Notes under the pieces: generated by a model
The model's input: only the letters and a program-made list of their open reading frames with translations
Told to the model about the DNA's origin: nothing
The model's database searches: none
Source: Candidatus Gastranaerophilales bacterium
GTDB lineage: Bacteria; Cyanobacteriota; Vampirovibrionia; Gastranaerophilales; Gastranaerophilaceae
Direction: 5' to 3'
DNA: 58,345 nt
NCBI GenBank assembly: GCA_016287985.1
Contig: JAEEXX010000002.1
Location: forward strand, 1-58,345
Translations under genes and position numbers: made by a program
Shown here: positions 1 to 9,726 of the stretch, in pieces
Numbering within the stretch: position 1 is the first letter of the stretch
How the letters are laid out: every line of letters starts with the position of its first letter

Positions 1-450
1 AACAAACCGGACATAAATAATAAACCTAAGCCGCTACCAAATGAAATACAACCGTTTACGGAAAAAGAACCACAAACAGCAACACAAACCGAAAATAAAG
101 AAATAAAAACGAAATTTGAAAAAGGTTTCGAAAAACTCGGCATACCAAAAGATACCGAACTAAAAGAATATGTACCGCAAAAAGGTGAATACTGGATTTC
201 AATCCTGAAAGCCAGATACGGAGCAGATGAAAAAACTGCACAAAAAATGGCAAATAAGATTAAAGAAATGATTTATGATGATGCAAAAGCATCAAAGCAA
301 ACACCTGTTATGTATTTGCCTGAAACCTGGACATTTGATGGTATAACTTATCAATATAATGACAATACGAAAGCGGATAAGACTGAAAAATATTCGGATA
401 ATGTAAAAACAGAAATGGGTAAAATGAGCAAAGATTTAAAATATGAATAA
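1..450 (+). CDS. 3' part of a hypothetical protein with a LysM-like C-terminal segment (truncated by window edge)
   Basis: The frame is open from base 1 to a TAA at 448-450, so this is the C-terminal 149 residues of a longer protein whose start lies outside the window. The visible part begins with a Pro/Lys/Glu-rich, probably disordered linker, followed by a segment reading VPQKGEYWISILKARYG and later MYLPETWTFDG. This resembles a LysM-type fold (KGD-x-W...I-A...Y at its start, a LPE strand near its end), which would imply peptidoglycan binding. The similarity is by eye only. A strong palindromic terminator follows within 20 bases. Confidence 0.6.
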   Translation, partial: NKPDINNKPKPLPNEIQPFTEKEPQTATQTENKEIKTKFEKGFEKLGIPKDTELKEYVPQKGEYWISILKARYGADEKTAQKMANKIKEMIYDDAKASKQTPVMYLPETWTFDGITYQYNDNTKADKTEKYSDNVKTEMGKMSKDLKYE

Positions 451-467
451 AATCGCAATAAGTATAA

Positions 468-503
468 ACAAATCGGGACAGGCTGCAGCCTGTCCCGATT
501 TGT
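468..503. terminator. Bidirectional terminator, perfect 36-bp palindrome
   Basis: A perfect inverted repeat (ACAAATCGGGACAGGCTG and its exact complement) lies between two convergent genes. T-rich sequence follows on the plus side, and on the minus side the arm itself ends in A/T. It probably ends both the upstream plus-strand gene and clpC. Confidence 0.8.
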
Positions 504-519
504 TATTAAAATTTACTTT

Positions 520-3045
520 TTATGCAATTTCAACCGGTTCTTCTTTTGCATGTCCTTCTTTTCTTTCAAAAACAAGTTTTTCTTTGCCTTCACCTTCGGA
601 ACTGTCAAGTTTTAACAAGATAGTGTCACCGGGCTGGTATGCATTACCCAGAATTTCTTCTGCAAGCTGATCCTCAATTTTCTTTTGGATAAGTCTGCGA
701 AGCGGTCTTGCACCATAAGCTTCATTATAACCGTCTTTTGCAAGATAATCCTTAACTTCATCGGTAACTTCGATTGAAAGTTCTCTTTCAGATAATCTCT
801 TGAACAAATCTTTCATCATCAAGTCAACGATTTGTCTGATTTCTTCCTTGCTCAGATGTGAGAATACGATAATATCATCAATACGGTTCAGGAATTCAGG
901 TCTGAATGCCTTTTTAAGTTCTTCGTTAACCGTATCTTTAAGTTTTTCATATTTATCTTTCTTAGCATCTTCTGCTGATGAGAAACCAAGCTTACCGCCT
1001 GTTGTAATCATACTTGCACCAACGTTTGATGTCATAATGATAATTGTATTTTTGAAGTTTATATGTTTACCTTTAGCATCAGTCAAACGTCCGTCATCAA
1101 GTATCTGAAGCAGAATGTTAAATACATCCGGGTGAGCTTTTTCGATTTCATCAAAAAGAATAACCGAATATGGTTTCTTTCTGACGAGCTCTGACATGTG
1201 ACCGCCATCATCATAACCAACATATCCCGGAGGAGAACCGATAAGTTTTGCGGTAGAATGTTTTTCCATAAATTCTGACATATCTACACGAATCATATTA
1301 TCTTCACTTCCGAAAACAGCCTCTGCAAGAGCTTTTGCGAGTTCTGTTTTACCGACACCGGTAGGCCCGGAGAAAATAAAACTTCCGATTGGTCTGTTAG
1401 GTGATTTTAATCCTACACGAGCACGTCTGATTGCTTTAGAAATTGCCGTTACAGCATCACTCTGACCTATTACTCTCGCATGTAGGGTTTCTTCTAAGCG
1501 CATAAGTCTTTCGGATTCACCTTCCGTAAGTTTTGTAACAGGAACTCCGGTCATAGTTGCAATAACTTCTGCAACATCTTCTTCTGTTACAGTAGGTTTA
1601 TTAGCATCATTTTGTTTTCGCCATTCTTCAGAAACTTCTCTGATTTTATCTTTCATATTAGCTTCATCATCACGAAGTTCAGAAGCTCTTTCAAATTCTT
1701 GATTTCTTATAGCTTCTTCCTTTTCACGGATAATATCTTTGAGTTCATTTTCAAGTTCTTTTCCTTCCGGAGAAAGTGTGCAATATTTTAGTCTGACTTT
1801 TGAACTGGCCTCGTCAATAACATCAATTGCTTTGTCCGGTAAAAATCTGTCATTTATATATTTGCTTGAAAGTTTTGTTGCGGCAACAATTGCATCATCT
1901 GAAATAATAAGATTGTGGTGTTCTTCATATTTCGATTTCAAACCTTTAATAATTTCAATTGTTTCATCAATGGTTGGTTCTTCGATTATTACAGGTTGAA
2001 ATCTTCTTTCAAGTGCAGAATCTTTTTCCACATATTTTCTGTATTCATCAGAAGTAGTTGCGCCGATTACTTGAAGTTCGCCTCTTGATAGAGCAGGTTT
2101 TAAAATATTAGCAGCATCAATAGCACCTTCAGCTGCACCCGCACCTATAAGAGTATGCATTTCATCGATTACCAGAATAACATTTCCGGCCTGACGGATC
2201 TCATCCATAATCTTTTTAAGACGTTCTTCAAATTCGCCCCTATATTTTGTACCGGCAATTAACAAGCCCATATCAAGCTGTATAATTTTTTTACCGTCTA
2301 ATATATTAGGTACTTCATTATTAACAATCCTTATTGCAAGACCTTCGGCAACAGCCGTTTTACCAACACCTGGTTCTCCCAAAAGCACAGGGTTATTTTT
2401 GGTTCTTCTTGCAAGAATCTGAATAACACGCTCAATTTCTTTTTCACGACCTACAACCGGGTCAAGTCTTAACTCTGAAGCTGCAAGAGTTAAATCTGTC
2501 CCATATTCGTCAAGGCTGGGAGTCTTAACTTTGCTGGCAGAAGACGATGAACCTGAATAGGAAGAACTGCTTCCTGAACTTGTACTTGCGCCTGCTCCCG
2601 CTGTAGGTTTAGAATCACCAAGCATTTTTACAACATTTGTTCTGATTTTGTTTAAATCAACACCGAGGTTTTCAAGAACACGTGCTGCAACACCTTCGCC
2701 TTCCCTTATTAAACCGAGAAGCAAGTGTTCTGTTCCGATATAATTATGTCCGAGCTGTCTCGCTTCATCCCAAGAAAGCTCCAGAACTCTTTTTGCTCTT
2801 GGTGTAAACGGAATTTCAACCGCTACGAAACCCGAACCTCTTCCTATAATTTTTTCAACTTCAACCCTTGCATCTTTAAGGTTAACCCCCATAGATTTAA
2901 GAGTTTTTGCTGCAATACCTGTTCCTTCACCAATTAAGCCCAACAAAATCTGCTCTGTCCCGACAAAGTTGTGTCCGAGCCTTCGAGCTTCTTCCTGTGC
3001 TAACATTATGACCTTAATAGCCTTTTCCGTAAAACGTTCGAACAT
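520..3045 (-). CDS. clpC: ATP-dependent Clp protease ATP-binding subunit ClpC
   Basis: This is a class I Clp/Hsp100 unfoldase of 841 aa, which feeds substrates to ClpP. Two Clp_N repeats occupy about residues 1-145. A Ser-rich linker lies at 150-172. AAA domain D1 has Walker A GEPGVGKT (223-230) and Walker B ILVIDE (around 290-295). A UVR-type coiled-coil middle segment sits at about 436-471, which marks ClpC rather than ClpA or ClpB. D2 has Walker A GPTGVGKT (560-567) and Walker B VILFDE (around 628-633). Length and domain order are normal for cyanobacterial and Firmicute ClpC. AAGAGG lies upstream of the ATG. It appears monocistronic, starting 106 bp after the TPR gene. Confidence 0.97.
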   Translation of the reverse strand: MFERFTEKAIKVIMLAQEEARRLGHNFVGTEQILLGLIGEGTGIAAKTLKSMGVNLKDARVEVEKIIGRGSGFVAVEIPFTPRAKRVLELSWDEARQLGHNYIGTEHLLLGLIREGEGVAARVLENLGVDLNKIRTNVVKMLGDSKPTAGAGASTSSGSSSSYSGSSSSASKVKTPSLDEYGTDLTLAASELRLDPVVGREKEIERVIQILARRTKNNPVLLGEPGVGKTAVAEGLAIRIVNNEVPNILDGKKIIQLDMGLLIAGTKYRGEFEERLKKIMDEIRQAGNVILVIDEMHTLIGAGAAEGAIDAANILKPALSRGELQVIGATTSDEYRKYVEKDSALERRFQPVIIEEPTIDETIEIIKGLKSKYEEHHNLIISDDAIVAATKLSSKYINDRFLPDKAIDVIDEASSKVRLKYCTLSPEGKELENELKDIIREKEEAIRNQEFERASELRDDEANMKDKIREVSEEWRKQNDANKPTVTEEDVAEVIATMTGVPVTKLTEGESERLMRLEETLHARVIGQSDAVTAISKAIRRARVGLKSPNRPIGSFIFSGPTGVGKTELAKALAEAVFGSEDNMIRVDMSEFMEKHSTAKLIGSPPGYVGYDDGGHMSELVRKKPYSVILFDEIEKAHPDVFNILLQILDDGRLTDAKGKHINFKNTIIIMTSNVGASMITTGGKLGFSSAEDAKKDKYEKLKDTVNEELKKAFRPEFLNRIDDIIVFSHLSKEEIRQIVDLMMKDLFKRLSERELSIEVTDEVKDYLAKDGYNEAYGARPLRRLIQKKIEDQLAEEILGNAYQPGDTILLKLDSSEGEGKEKLVFERKEGHAKEEPVEIA

Positions 3046-3151
3046 TTGAAATTACCTCTTCTTAACAGTAAAGATAAGTCTATTTTACCTAAAATCAGCT
3101 AAACTTTCAAGTAGTTTAGGATAAAACTACTCTAGATAGGTTACTCGTAAT

Positions 3152-3919
3152 TTATACCTTTGCCCTGATGCGCTCAATTAATTTTTTAACCGAATCTTTT
3201 TCCTCCTGCGGAATTTCAAATTCGGAGTATTCTTCAAAGTATTCTATTGCATCTTCATAGTCATTTCTTGCCATAAACAGAATTCCGACTTTTTTGTATG
3301 CAAGGGTAAATTTATCATTTACGGCAATTGCTTTCAAATAATTAGATATAGCTTTATCTACTTCATTATTTGCTTCATAAGCTTGTGCCAGAGCATAATA
3401 TAAAAGTTCGCTGTCTTGTTTGTATTCTAAAACATTTTCGTAATTTGAAATTGCACTTTCATAATCGCCCAATTCGAAACAAACATGTCCCATATCGTAA
3501 TATGCATCATAATTTTCAGGATTTCCGTCTAACACTCTTTCGAGTTCAACAATGGCATCTTCGTATCTTTGATCTTCAATATAAACTCTTGCCAAAAGGT
3601 GTGCAAGTATTAAATTGTTCTCTAATTCATAGGTGCCTCTTTGCAGAGTTCCGATGGCGGAGGGTAAATCTCCGTTTTTAAAATATAAATCCGATAGATT
3701 AATGTAAGCTTGAGCAAGTTCCGGATCCAGTTCGATAGCTTTAGTAAAACAATTCAGGGCATGTTCCATATCACCCGTCATAGAATATGCTACCCCCATG
3801 TTGTTATAAACATCCGCATTATCCGGCTCTGTTTCCAAAACCGCACTGAATGAATCAATACATTCTTTGTATTTTCCTTCCTTAAAGAAGGTCATGGCTT
3901 TATCTATTTTTTCTGACAT
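3152..3919 (-). CDS. Tetratricopeptide (TPR) repeat protein
   Basis: A 255-aa protein made almost entirely of TPR units. Consensus patterns such as ADVYNNMGVAYSMTGDMEHA and LAQAYINLSDLYFKNGDLPSA recur about every 34 residues. There is no signal peptide, so it is probably a cytoplasmic adaptor. Its ATG overlaps the stop of the lptA-like gene by one base (TAATG), so it is translationally coupled as the last gene of the lptC-lptA-TPR operon. A role in envelope biogenesis is inferred from position only. Confidence 0.85.
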   Translation of the reverse strand: MSEKIDKAMTFFKEGKYKECIDSFSAVLETEPDNADVYNNMGVAYSMTGDMEHALNCFTKAIELDPELAQAYINLSDLYFKNGDLPSAIGTLQRGTYELENNLILAHLLARVYIEDQRYEDAIVELERVLDGNPENYDAYYDMGHVCFELGDYESAISNYENVLEYKQDSELLYYALAQAYEANNEVDKAISNYLKAIAVNDKFTLAYKKVGILFMARNDYEDAIEYFEEYSEFEIPQEEKDSVKKLIERIRAKV

Positions 3920-4878
3920 TATAAATCTGTATCCATTTCTTTTGTGTCGACATTATGTATAATTGTTCTTACATTTCCTTCAGCTTGAAAATCTTTAGGA
4001 TCAAGTGATAACCTTATTTTGTCCGCAACTATGTCTTTGTCTACTTGAACTATTTTTGAACGACCAACAAAGTAAACTTCGTTTGGTTTTCCTGTATCTT
4101 TGTTGGGGAATACACTAACCTTAGGTCCTTGTGCGTAATAATCATCAAACCAAATTTTTACATGCCCGACTCCGATATATGAATTCTGTTTCTTGTTGTA
4201 CTGTTGGTAATCCGAGTGGATTGTTAATTTTTTCCCGTCATCCGTATATGCAATGGTTTTGGTGTTTCCTGTTACGTTCATATCATCGTTAATTGGGTTA
4301 TACACAAAATGCTCCCCTTCAGAAACATTTTGTTCCTGTTTGACTGTTGCATTACCGATTAAATCTATTTTTTTCAATCCGCCTTTTGAATCAGTCAGAA
4401 TTACTGCTTTATCCGAGACAGTTTCAATATCTTTATATTGTATTCCGACTTTGCCGGTTGCAACCATTATATTACTCTTTGTATCGTATTCCTGTTCATC
4501 TGCATTGATGATTACAATTGGTGTATTTCCTTCCGTAATTATTGACTGTGTATCTCCTTCTGCACGCACAACTTTATTAATTAAAGATACTTGCAAGATA
4601 TTTGCTTTTACTTCTCTTTTCTTGTTCATATTTATCTCAAACGCATAAGGTTTGTCATGAAATGTCGCTGTATCAAGTTTATTGTTACGTCTTACGGTTA
4701 CATCAGCTCTGGGGCTTACAACAGTTAAATTGTCCATTTTAACTGTAACCCCTCCGTCCAGTTTTATTTTCTTTTCTTTATCGGAAAAAGTTTGAGTTTT
4801 TGATTCAATAACAAGGTCTGATGCGTATACTGCGAGACTTGTAAGTATCAAGAAACAAATAATTAATACCTTTTTCAT
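3919..4878 (-). CDS. lptA: LptA/OstA-like periplasmic lipopolysaccharide transport protein
   Basis: A 319-aa protein with a Sec signal peptide (hydrophobic residues 4-16, probable cleavage after VYA at 17-19). Beta-strand-rich OstA-like repeats follow, with segments such as GGVTVKMDNLTVVSPRADV and ATGKVGIQYKDIETVSDKAV. The family forms the periplasmic bridge that carries lipopolysaccharide from LptB2FGC to LptDE. At 319 aa it is longer than E. coli LptA (about 185 aa) and probably has two OstA units. It abuts the lptC-like stop directly and overlaps the TPR gene. Its presence argues for an outer membrane. Confidence 0.85.
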   Translation of the reverse strand: MKKVLIICFLILTSLAVYASDLVIESKTQTFSDKEKKIKLDGGVTVKMDNLTVVSPRADVTVRRNNKLDTATFHDKPYAFEINMNKKREVKANILQVSLINKVVRAEGDTQSIITEGNTPIVIINADEQEYDTKSNIMVATGKVGIQYKDIETVSDKAVILTDSKGGLKKIDLIGNATVKQEQNVSEGEHFVYNPINDDMNVTGNTKTIAYTDDGKKLTIHSDYQQYNKKQNSYIGVGHVKIWFDDYYAQGPKVSVFPNKDTGKPNEVYFVGRSKIVQVDKDIVADKIRLSLDPKDFQAEGNVRTIIHNVDTKEMDTDL

Positions 4879-5490
4879 TTATTCTCCTTGCTTTTTATCG
4901 AAAATTTGAGTTTTCGTGTTACCTTTAATTTTAAAACTGTCATATCCTGCTCTAATTATACATTCTTCTGCTGTAGAGAGCAATTCATTTCCCTTTTTTA
5001 TTCTTACATTACCTTTTGCAATAGTATCTTTATCGGAACCGGACCAAACTAAATGGTCTGCTTCTAATGATGTTGCATCCTTGAGTACGATATATGTATT
5101 TTCAAAAAGCGTTATTTCTCTGCTTTTTTCATTATATGAGCCTTTTGAAGATTGGAAGCTCATCGAAACTTCGTTATCCTTGTAAAAATTGCCGATAACG
5201 TTGTTCAGTATTGCAACTTTATCTTGATTGTTATAATTTCCGCTTTCACCATAAAGTTCAAAATATTTTGTACCGTCTTTTGTTTCCGTAATAATAATTC
5301 CGTTGGCATTTACTTTTTGGCTGTCTGCTCCGTTTTTAATTTGTGCTCTGTTGAAATTTCCGGTAATAACTCCGGCGGAAATAAAAGCCCAGCCAAGTAT
5401 AATAGTTATCAGCGCTGCTGCAATTAAATATCCTTTTTTACTTTTATCAAGTTTTTTAAATTTTTCAAATTCTTTTTTTAAAGACTTCAT
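4879..5490 (-). CDS. lptC: LptC-like inner-membrane protein
   Basis: A 203-aa protein with a basic N-terminus, one transmembrane helix at about residues 20-42 and a periplasmic beta-rich domain (GIIITETKDGTKYFELYGES, LEADHLVWSGSDKDTIAKGN). This is the layout of LptC, the bitopic subunit that hands lipopolysaccharide from LptFG to LptA. The final VRIKKGNELLSTAEE stretch matches the OstA-type strand pattern. It is the first gene of a tight three-gene operon with lptA and the TPR gene. Confidence 0.82.
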   Translation of the reverse strand: MKSLKKEFEKFKKLDKSKKGYLIAAALITIILGWAFISAGVITGNFNRAQIKNGADSQKVNANGIIITETKDGTKYFELYGESGNYNNQDKVAILNNVIGNFYKDNEVSMSFQSSKGSYNEKSREITLFENTYIVLKDATSLEADHLVWSGSDKDTIAKGNVRIKKGNELLSTAEECIIRAGYDSFKIKGNTKTQIFDKKQGE

Positions 5491-5613
5491 AACAATATTT
5501 TATCACATAATATTTCATGAAAAAGAGAAAAACTACTTTGTTTTTTCTTATTTTTCACAAAATAGTTCACATTACAAAATTAAGAACTCAATATTTCAAT
5601 AAAAATTTATTTT

Positions 5614-6546
5614 TTATGCAGCTAGTGTTCGTTTAACTTTATCAATTTCGTTTTGTACACTTTTTGCCCAGTTTTTCTGACTCATTTTTTCTCTTGCAGG
5701 ACAGTATTTGGGTCCTACTTGATAAAGTTTCTTTAAATGTGCTACTTTCCCTTTTCCGGGAGATTCAACAAAATTGTTTTTCAATTTTTTAGCAAGGTCC
5801 ATAATACATTCTTCTGCGCTGTTATAAGTTTTCCAGCGTTCACCTTTGCCCTTATAGCCTTCTCTTTGAATATTTACGATGTTGTATTTGCCGTCTATTG
5901 CGTGACCGGCTGTTCCGTATGTCGTTTCAACACCGCAAATACCAAGCATAGCTAATGCACTTATTCCGTATTGATTTTCAGCATCAATAAAGGCTTGACC
6001 TTTACCTTTCAGTTCGCTATTAGGGTATTTTTTATCTATAAAGTTGTTTATTTGTTCTGCTGTTATTTCGCCTGTTGTTGTAATATCATAATCATAATTT
6101 CCGTATAATGCTTTCATTTCTTCATCCGTCATTTCCCACCAATAAGGAGCTTTTCCGTTATCCTTTTTTATTTCTGTGCTTTTGTTACCGGTATTGCTGA
6201 TATTTAAAGAATCAAATGGAGAATTATTGTATAAGACAAAATCTGAACTGTTTGATTGATAGGTTTGAAATGCATAGTCAAAAACTGAACTGCTTTTATC
6301 AAATGTGAAAGTCGTATTGCTCAAAGAACAGTCAAAATTGAGTGATGAATTCCAATTTGCAGAAGGAAACGGGAGAGAAATTTCCGGGTACAGGCTAAAA
6401 TTTCCACAGAGAGAATTCGGCATAGAAAAATTTACTGCAAAAGGATTGCTTACACAAGGAAACGGGCATGCACCAAACATTGCATACATGTTTTGAACTA
6501 TACCGTGATTAAAACCGTGTTTTACTCCGCTCCAAAAATCGCTCAT
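5614..6546 (-). CDS. Glucosaminidase-domain (peptidoglycan hydrolase-like) protein
   Basis: The N-terminal half (about 120 residues) is rich in Phe, Ser, Asn and Pro and resembles nothing I know. The C-terminal 120 residues match the glucosaminidase/lysozyme-like fold: QAFIDAENQYGISALAMLGI, the catalytic-Glu region GVETTYGTAG, then KYNIVNI and a Trp-containing tail. Such domains cleave the glycan strand of peptidoglycan. No signal peptide is evident. An in-frame ATG lies 12 bases upstream at 6558, but GAGG sits six bases before the ATG at 6546, so I start there. Substrate is inferred. Confidence 0.75.
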   Translation of the reverse strand: MSDFWSGVKHGFNHGIVQNMYAMFGACPFPCVSNPFAVNFSMPNSLCGNFSLYPEISLPFPSANWNSSLNFDCSLSNTTFTFDKSSSVFDYAFQTYQSNSSDFVLYNNSPFDSLNISNTGNKSTEIKKDNGKAPYWWEMTDEEMKALYGNYDYDITTTGEITAEQINNFIDKKYPNSELKGKGQAFIDAENQYGISALAMLGICGVETTYGTAGHAIDGKYNIVNIQREGYKGKGERWKTYNSAEECIMDLAKKLKNNFVESPGKGKVAHLKKLYQVGPKYCPAREKMSQKNWAKSVQNEIDKVKRTLAA

Positions 6547-6751
6547 TTGTATCCTCATTATATACTATATATATAAACACAAAAACACAGCAAAAATTGC
6601 CTTTTACCTGAAAAATATTAAGTTTTGTAACAAATTTAGTTCTTTTTATATCTAAAATAACAAAATAAATATTTATGAGGTTTAATGCATGTATATGTAT
6701 GTATCGCACATTATGTGTGGAGAGTATTATAGGATAGAATAGGAGTAAAAC

Positions 6752-7999
6752 ATGGAAATTCAATCAATCAGACCTTACGGTAACAATACCAGTTTTAATG
6801 GTATTGAGAGAATGGCAAGCAAAAATGTTGCCAATGTAGCTTTAGTAGGCGGAGGCGGAAGAATTGGTAGAAATGTTCTTCGTGAATATCTTTTGGCAAA
6901 TCATGCTCCAAAGGGTGTTTACAATACTTGGGACAGATTAAAAGAAGTATTGCCTTTGTTAAATATTGTTGCAATTAATATGGGTTCAATGGGCTTAAAA
7001 GGTGACAAGACTATTAAAGATGTCGGTGATGAAGATTTACTTGCACAAATCAGAAATGATAGTGTTTTAGGAAGATTGCCCGAATGTATTGCAACTTCTA
7101 TTAAACGTAATGAAGATGGTGATGTATTTTTACACGTGGAATCTCAAAATAAACAGGAAGATATCAACCTTGTTGCTACAAGAGCCGATGTAGATTTTTC
7201 AAAATGGAATGCAGAAGTTATGTTAGACGCAACAGGTGCAAGAACAAGCAAGGCAGCTATGAAAGAATTGTTGGATACAACCTCAACCGCTAAATATGCT
7301 CTTCTTTCGGCTCCGAGTAAGGAAAAAGATAAATCTGTTACACCAATGCCTACAATTGTTGCAGGTGTAAACAGTGAACGAATTGCTGACATTAAGAATG
7401 AAGGCAGAATTGCTTCTGCTGCAAGCTGTACAACTACTTGTATCGCTCCGATTATCAAATTGATGAATGATAAGTTCGGTGTTGCAAGCGGTTATATTGA
7501 AACAGTTCACGCAGCTACAGCTACTCAGTTTACAGCTGATAAATCAAATAAAGAAGCAGATTCTAAGAAACGTGGTTCATTTGATTCAATGATTCCTACA
7601 ACAACAGGTGCAGCAAAAGCTGTAGGTCTTGTTCTTCCTGAACTTAAAGGCAAGTTGAATGGTACAGCTACTCGTGTTCCGACTGCTGATGGTTCTTTAG
7701 CAGTTATTACATTAAACCTTAAGAACCCAACTACTGTTGATGAACTTAAACAAGCATTCAAAGATGCAGCAAATAGTGAAGAATATAAAAACTTAATTGC
7801 TATGGCACCAAAGGGGTCAAGCTCAAGAGATGTAATCGGCAGACATGAAAGCGCTCTTGTTGTTCCTGAAAGCATCATGATGATTGGTGATAACATGGCA
7901 GTTATAAAAGCGTACTATGATAATGAATTCGGTTACACAAGGAGCTACTTAACTCTTGCAAATGAAGTTGCAAAAGACGTTATTGCTGAAAAAGCTTAG
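6752..7999 (+). CDS. gap: Glyceraldehyde-3-phosphate dehydrogenase with N-terminal leader extension
   Basis: NAD(P)-dependent oxidation of glyceraldehyde-3-phosphate in glycolysis. The Rossmann motif VGGGGRIGR is at residues 32-40 and the catalytic cysteine in ASCTTTC is Cys226. A phosphate-binding region (HAATATQ) and the C-terminal DNEFGYTRSYL motif are present. The protein is 415 aa rather than about 335. Extra length comes from insertions in the catalytic half and from about 25 residues before the Rossmann fold that carry the MEIQSIRPYG...SFNG leader seen on unrelated proteins here. TAGGAG precedes the ATG. A hairpin terminator follows. Confidence 0.95.
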   Translation: MEIQSIRPYGNNTSFNGIERMASKNVANVALVGGGGRIGRNVLREYLLANHAPKGVYNTWDRLKEVLPLLNIVAINMGSMGLKGDKTIKDVGDEDLLAQIRNDSVLGRLPECIATSIKRNEDGDVFLHVESQNKQEDINLVATRADVDFSKWNAEVMLDATGARTSKAAMKELLDTTSTAKYALLSAPSKEKDKSVTPMPTIVAGVNSERIADIKNEGRIASAASCTTTCIAPIIKLMNDKFGVASGYIETVHAATATQFTADKSNKEADSKKRGSFDSMIPTTTGAAKAVGLVLPELKGKLNGTATRVPTADGSLAVITLNLKNPTTVDELKQAFKDAANSEEYKNLIAMAPKGSSSRDVIGRHESALVVPESIMMIGDNMAVIKAYYDNEFGYTRSYLTLANEVAKDVIAEKA

Positions 8000-8022
8000 T
8001 TCTGTTGTTTGACAACAATTCT

Positions 8023-8056
8023 AAAAAGGTTATTCAAATTTTTGAATAACCTTTTT
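8023..8056. terminator. Bidirectional terminator between gap and rimO
   Basis: AAAAAGGTTATTCAAA pairs with its complement 16 bases long across a two-base loop. The arms end in A-tracts and T-tracts, so it can act on both convergent transcripts. The rimO stop codon overlaps its edge. Confidence 0.85.
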
Positions 8057-9354
8057 TATATTTCTCCAATTAAGTCATATTCTGTACAATCGATTATTTT
8101 AATCTGTTCAATATCTCCAGGAACAAGGTGTTTGTCGGTTTTTATATTTACAATACCGTCAATTTCAGGCGCATCGTATTGTGTTCTTGTGATTACCTCT
8201 CCGTCATCAGAATAGCATTCAATAATACAAGGCAAAGTTTTTCCGACAAAACTTTTATTTCTCTCCTTGGAAATTTTTTGTTGAATTTCCATTAATTTTT
8301 TATAACGTTGATTTGCAATTTTTTTAGGAACTCTGGGTTTCATAGAATATGAAGGAGTTCCTTTTTCTCTCGAGTAACAAAAAACTCCCATCCTGTCAAA
8401 TTTCATTTCATGAACAAAATTGCATAAATGTTCAAAATGTTCTTCGGTTTCGCCGGGGTATCCTACAATAAAGGCTGTCCTTATTGAAACATTTGGAATT
8501 AATGTTCGTATTTTTTTAATTAATTTTCGATAATCAAAAGCCGGACGATTCATCAATTTTAACATTTCCGGATGAGAATGCTGTAACGGTATGTCAACAT
8601 ATTTGACAACTTTATCACATTCCGCAATTGTTTTTAAAAGTTCATCTGTCATTTGTGTCGGATAGGCATACATAACTCTTATCCAGCCCAGACCTTTTAT
8701 TTCATTTAATTTTTTTAGTAATTTGGATAACATTGGTTTATCATATAAATCAATACCATATCCTGTTGTATCCTGCGCAATAAGTATAATTTCAGTAACA
8801 CCGTTTTTAACCATATTTTTTGCTTCGTTCAAAATATCTTCCATCTTTCTGGAATGATAATTCCCACGTAAAGAAGGTATTATGCAATATCCGCATCGGT
8901 AGTTGCAGCCATCCGCAATCTTTATATAAGAACTTGCTCCCATAGTTATTTGCTGACGTTTTACTTTCTCGGGGTAAATATAGTCAGGATTTTTACTTAC
9001 TTTTGAAATAAAGTTTTTGTCAATATTTTCAATAACTTCAGCAATTTTATTAAAATCAGTAGTTCCGACAACTCCTGCGAGTTCCGGAATCTCCCTTTTC
9101 AGTTCTTCGGGATGTTTTTGTGCCAAACAACCGGTTACAATAACTTTTTTCCCTTGTTGAATAAGTTTGAGTATAGTGTGAATAGATTCTTTTTCTGCAT
9201 CACAAATAAAAGAGCAGGTATTAACAATAACAATATCAGTTTCATTTTCATCGAGAGTAATCTTGTATCCTTTTTCCGCAAGGATACCAAGTATTAATTC
9301 CGAATCAACCAGATTTTTTGCGCATCCGTGACTTATAAGAGCAATTTTTTTCAT
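8056..9354 (-). CDS. rimO: Ribosomal protein S12 methylthiotransferase RimO
   Basis: A 432-aa radical SAM methylthiotransferase that adds a methylthio group to a conserved aspartate of ribosomal protein S12. The N-terminal MTTase domain carries HGCAKNLVDSE, NTCSF and GCLAQ cysteines for one iron-sulfur cluster. The radical SAM domain has CNYRCGYC for the second. A C-terminal TRAM-like domain ends the protein. The CAKNLVDSE signature distinguishes RimO from the tRNA enzyme MiaB. It is a single gene transcribed towards gap. Confidence 0.95.
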   Translation of the reverse strand: MKKIALISHGCAKNLVDSELILGILAEKGYKITLDENETDIVIVNTCSFICDAEKESIHTILKLIQQGKKVIVTGCLAQKHPEELKREIPELAGVVGTTDFNKIAEVIENIDKNFISKVSKNPDYIYPEKVKRQQITMGASSYIKIADGCNYRCGYCIIPSLRGNYHSRKMEDILNEAKNMVKNGVTEIILIAQDTTGYGIDLYDKPMLSKLLKKLNEIKGLGWIRVMYAYPTQMTDELLKTIAECDKVVKYVDIPLQHSHPEMLKLMNRPAFDYRKLIKKIRTLIPNVSIRTAFIVGYPGETEEHFEHLCNFVHEMKFDRMGVFCYSREKGTPSYSMKPRVPKKIANQRYKKLMEIQQKISKERNKSFVGKTLPCIIECYSDDGEVITRTQYDAPEIDGIVNIKTDKHLVPGDIEQIKIIDCTEYDLIGEI

Positions 9355-9524
9355 GACTAAAGTTTAGCATGGCTTAAAAAGCTTATCAATAAAAAAATTC
9401 ACTTGCAAAGTCATTTGTCAACAGGAGTTGAGCCATTTTTTTAGTAAATTTTTGTAAATTTAAATTTTTCTCAATAGGCATGGGAAGCATGGTCAATTGT
9501 AAATTTTTTAAGAAAATTGTTTAC

Positions 9525-9553
9525 TTGATATAAAAAAATTGAAAGAATATCAT
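9525..9553 (+). promoter_or_regulatory. Candidate sigma-70 promoter for a small transcript
   Basis: TTGATA at 9525-9530 and TATCAT at 9548-9553 are separated by 17 bp, predicting a start near 9560. A terminator at 9694-9718 on the same strand suggests a short independent transcript between rimO and the recombinase gene. Confidence 0.4.
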
Positions 9554-9575
9554 AATAATACAGACGAAAGGAGTG

Positions 9576-9644
9576 ATGGCTATAAGACTTGGGGAGAGTC
9601 ACAAATCAATAAAAAGAGGAGAAAAATCACAATCAATTATTTAA
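9576..9644 (+). CDS. Possible 22-residue small protein or part of a small RNA
   Basis: ATG follows AAAGGAG (9567-9573) by two bases and opens a 22-codon frame starting MAIRLGESHKS and ending QSII. The spacing to the ribosome binding site is short. The surrounding 160 bases are strikingly purine-rich with several GGAG runs and are bounded by a promoter-like pair and a good terminator. Either a microprotein or a non-coding RNA would fit. I do not recognise either. Confidence 0.3.
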   Translation: MAIRLGESHKSIKRGEKSQSII

Positions 9645-9693
9645 AATTTAAGGAGTTTTTTAAAAGATTTGGAGGAGAAATTTGGGAGTTATT

Positions 9694-9718
9694 AAGAACG
9701 GCAAAAACCGTTCTTTTT
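9694..9718 (+). terminator. Rho-independent terminator, plus strand
   Basis: AAGAACGG pairs with CCGTTCTT around a CAAAAA loop and is followed by a T-tract on the plus strand. No annotated plus-strand gene precedes it, which is the main evidence for a small transcript at 9560-9720. Confidence 0.75.
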
Positions 9719-9726
9719 TATTATGT

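Noticed and set aside
3111-3130. Terminator hairpin GTAGTTT/AAACTAC between the TPR gene and clpC
   Set aside because: The stem is only seven A/T-rich pairs with no T-tract on the minus strand, so it is too weak to call.
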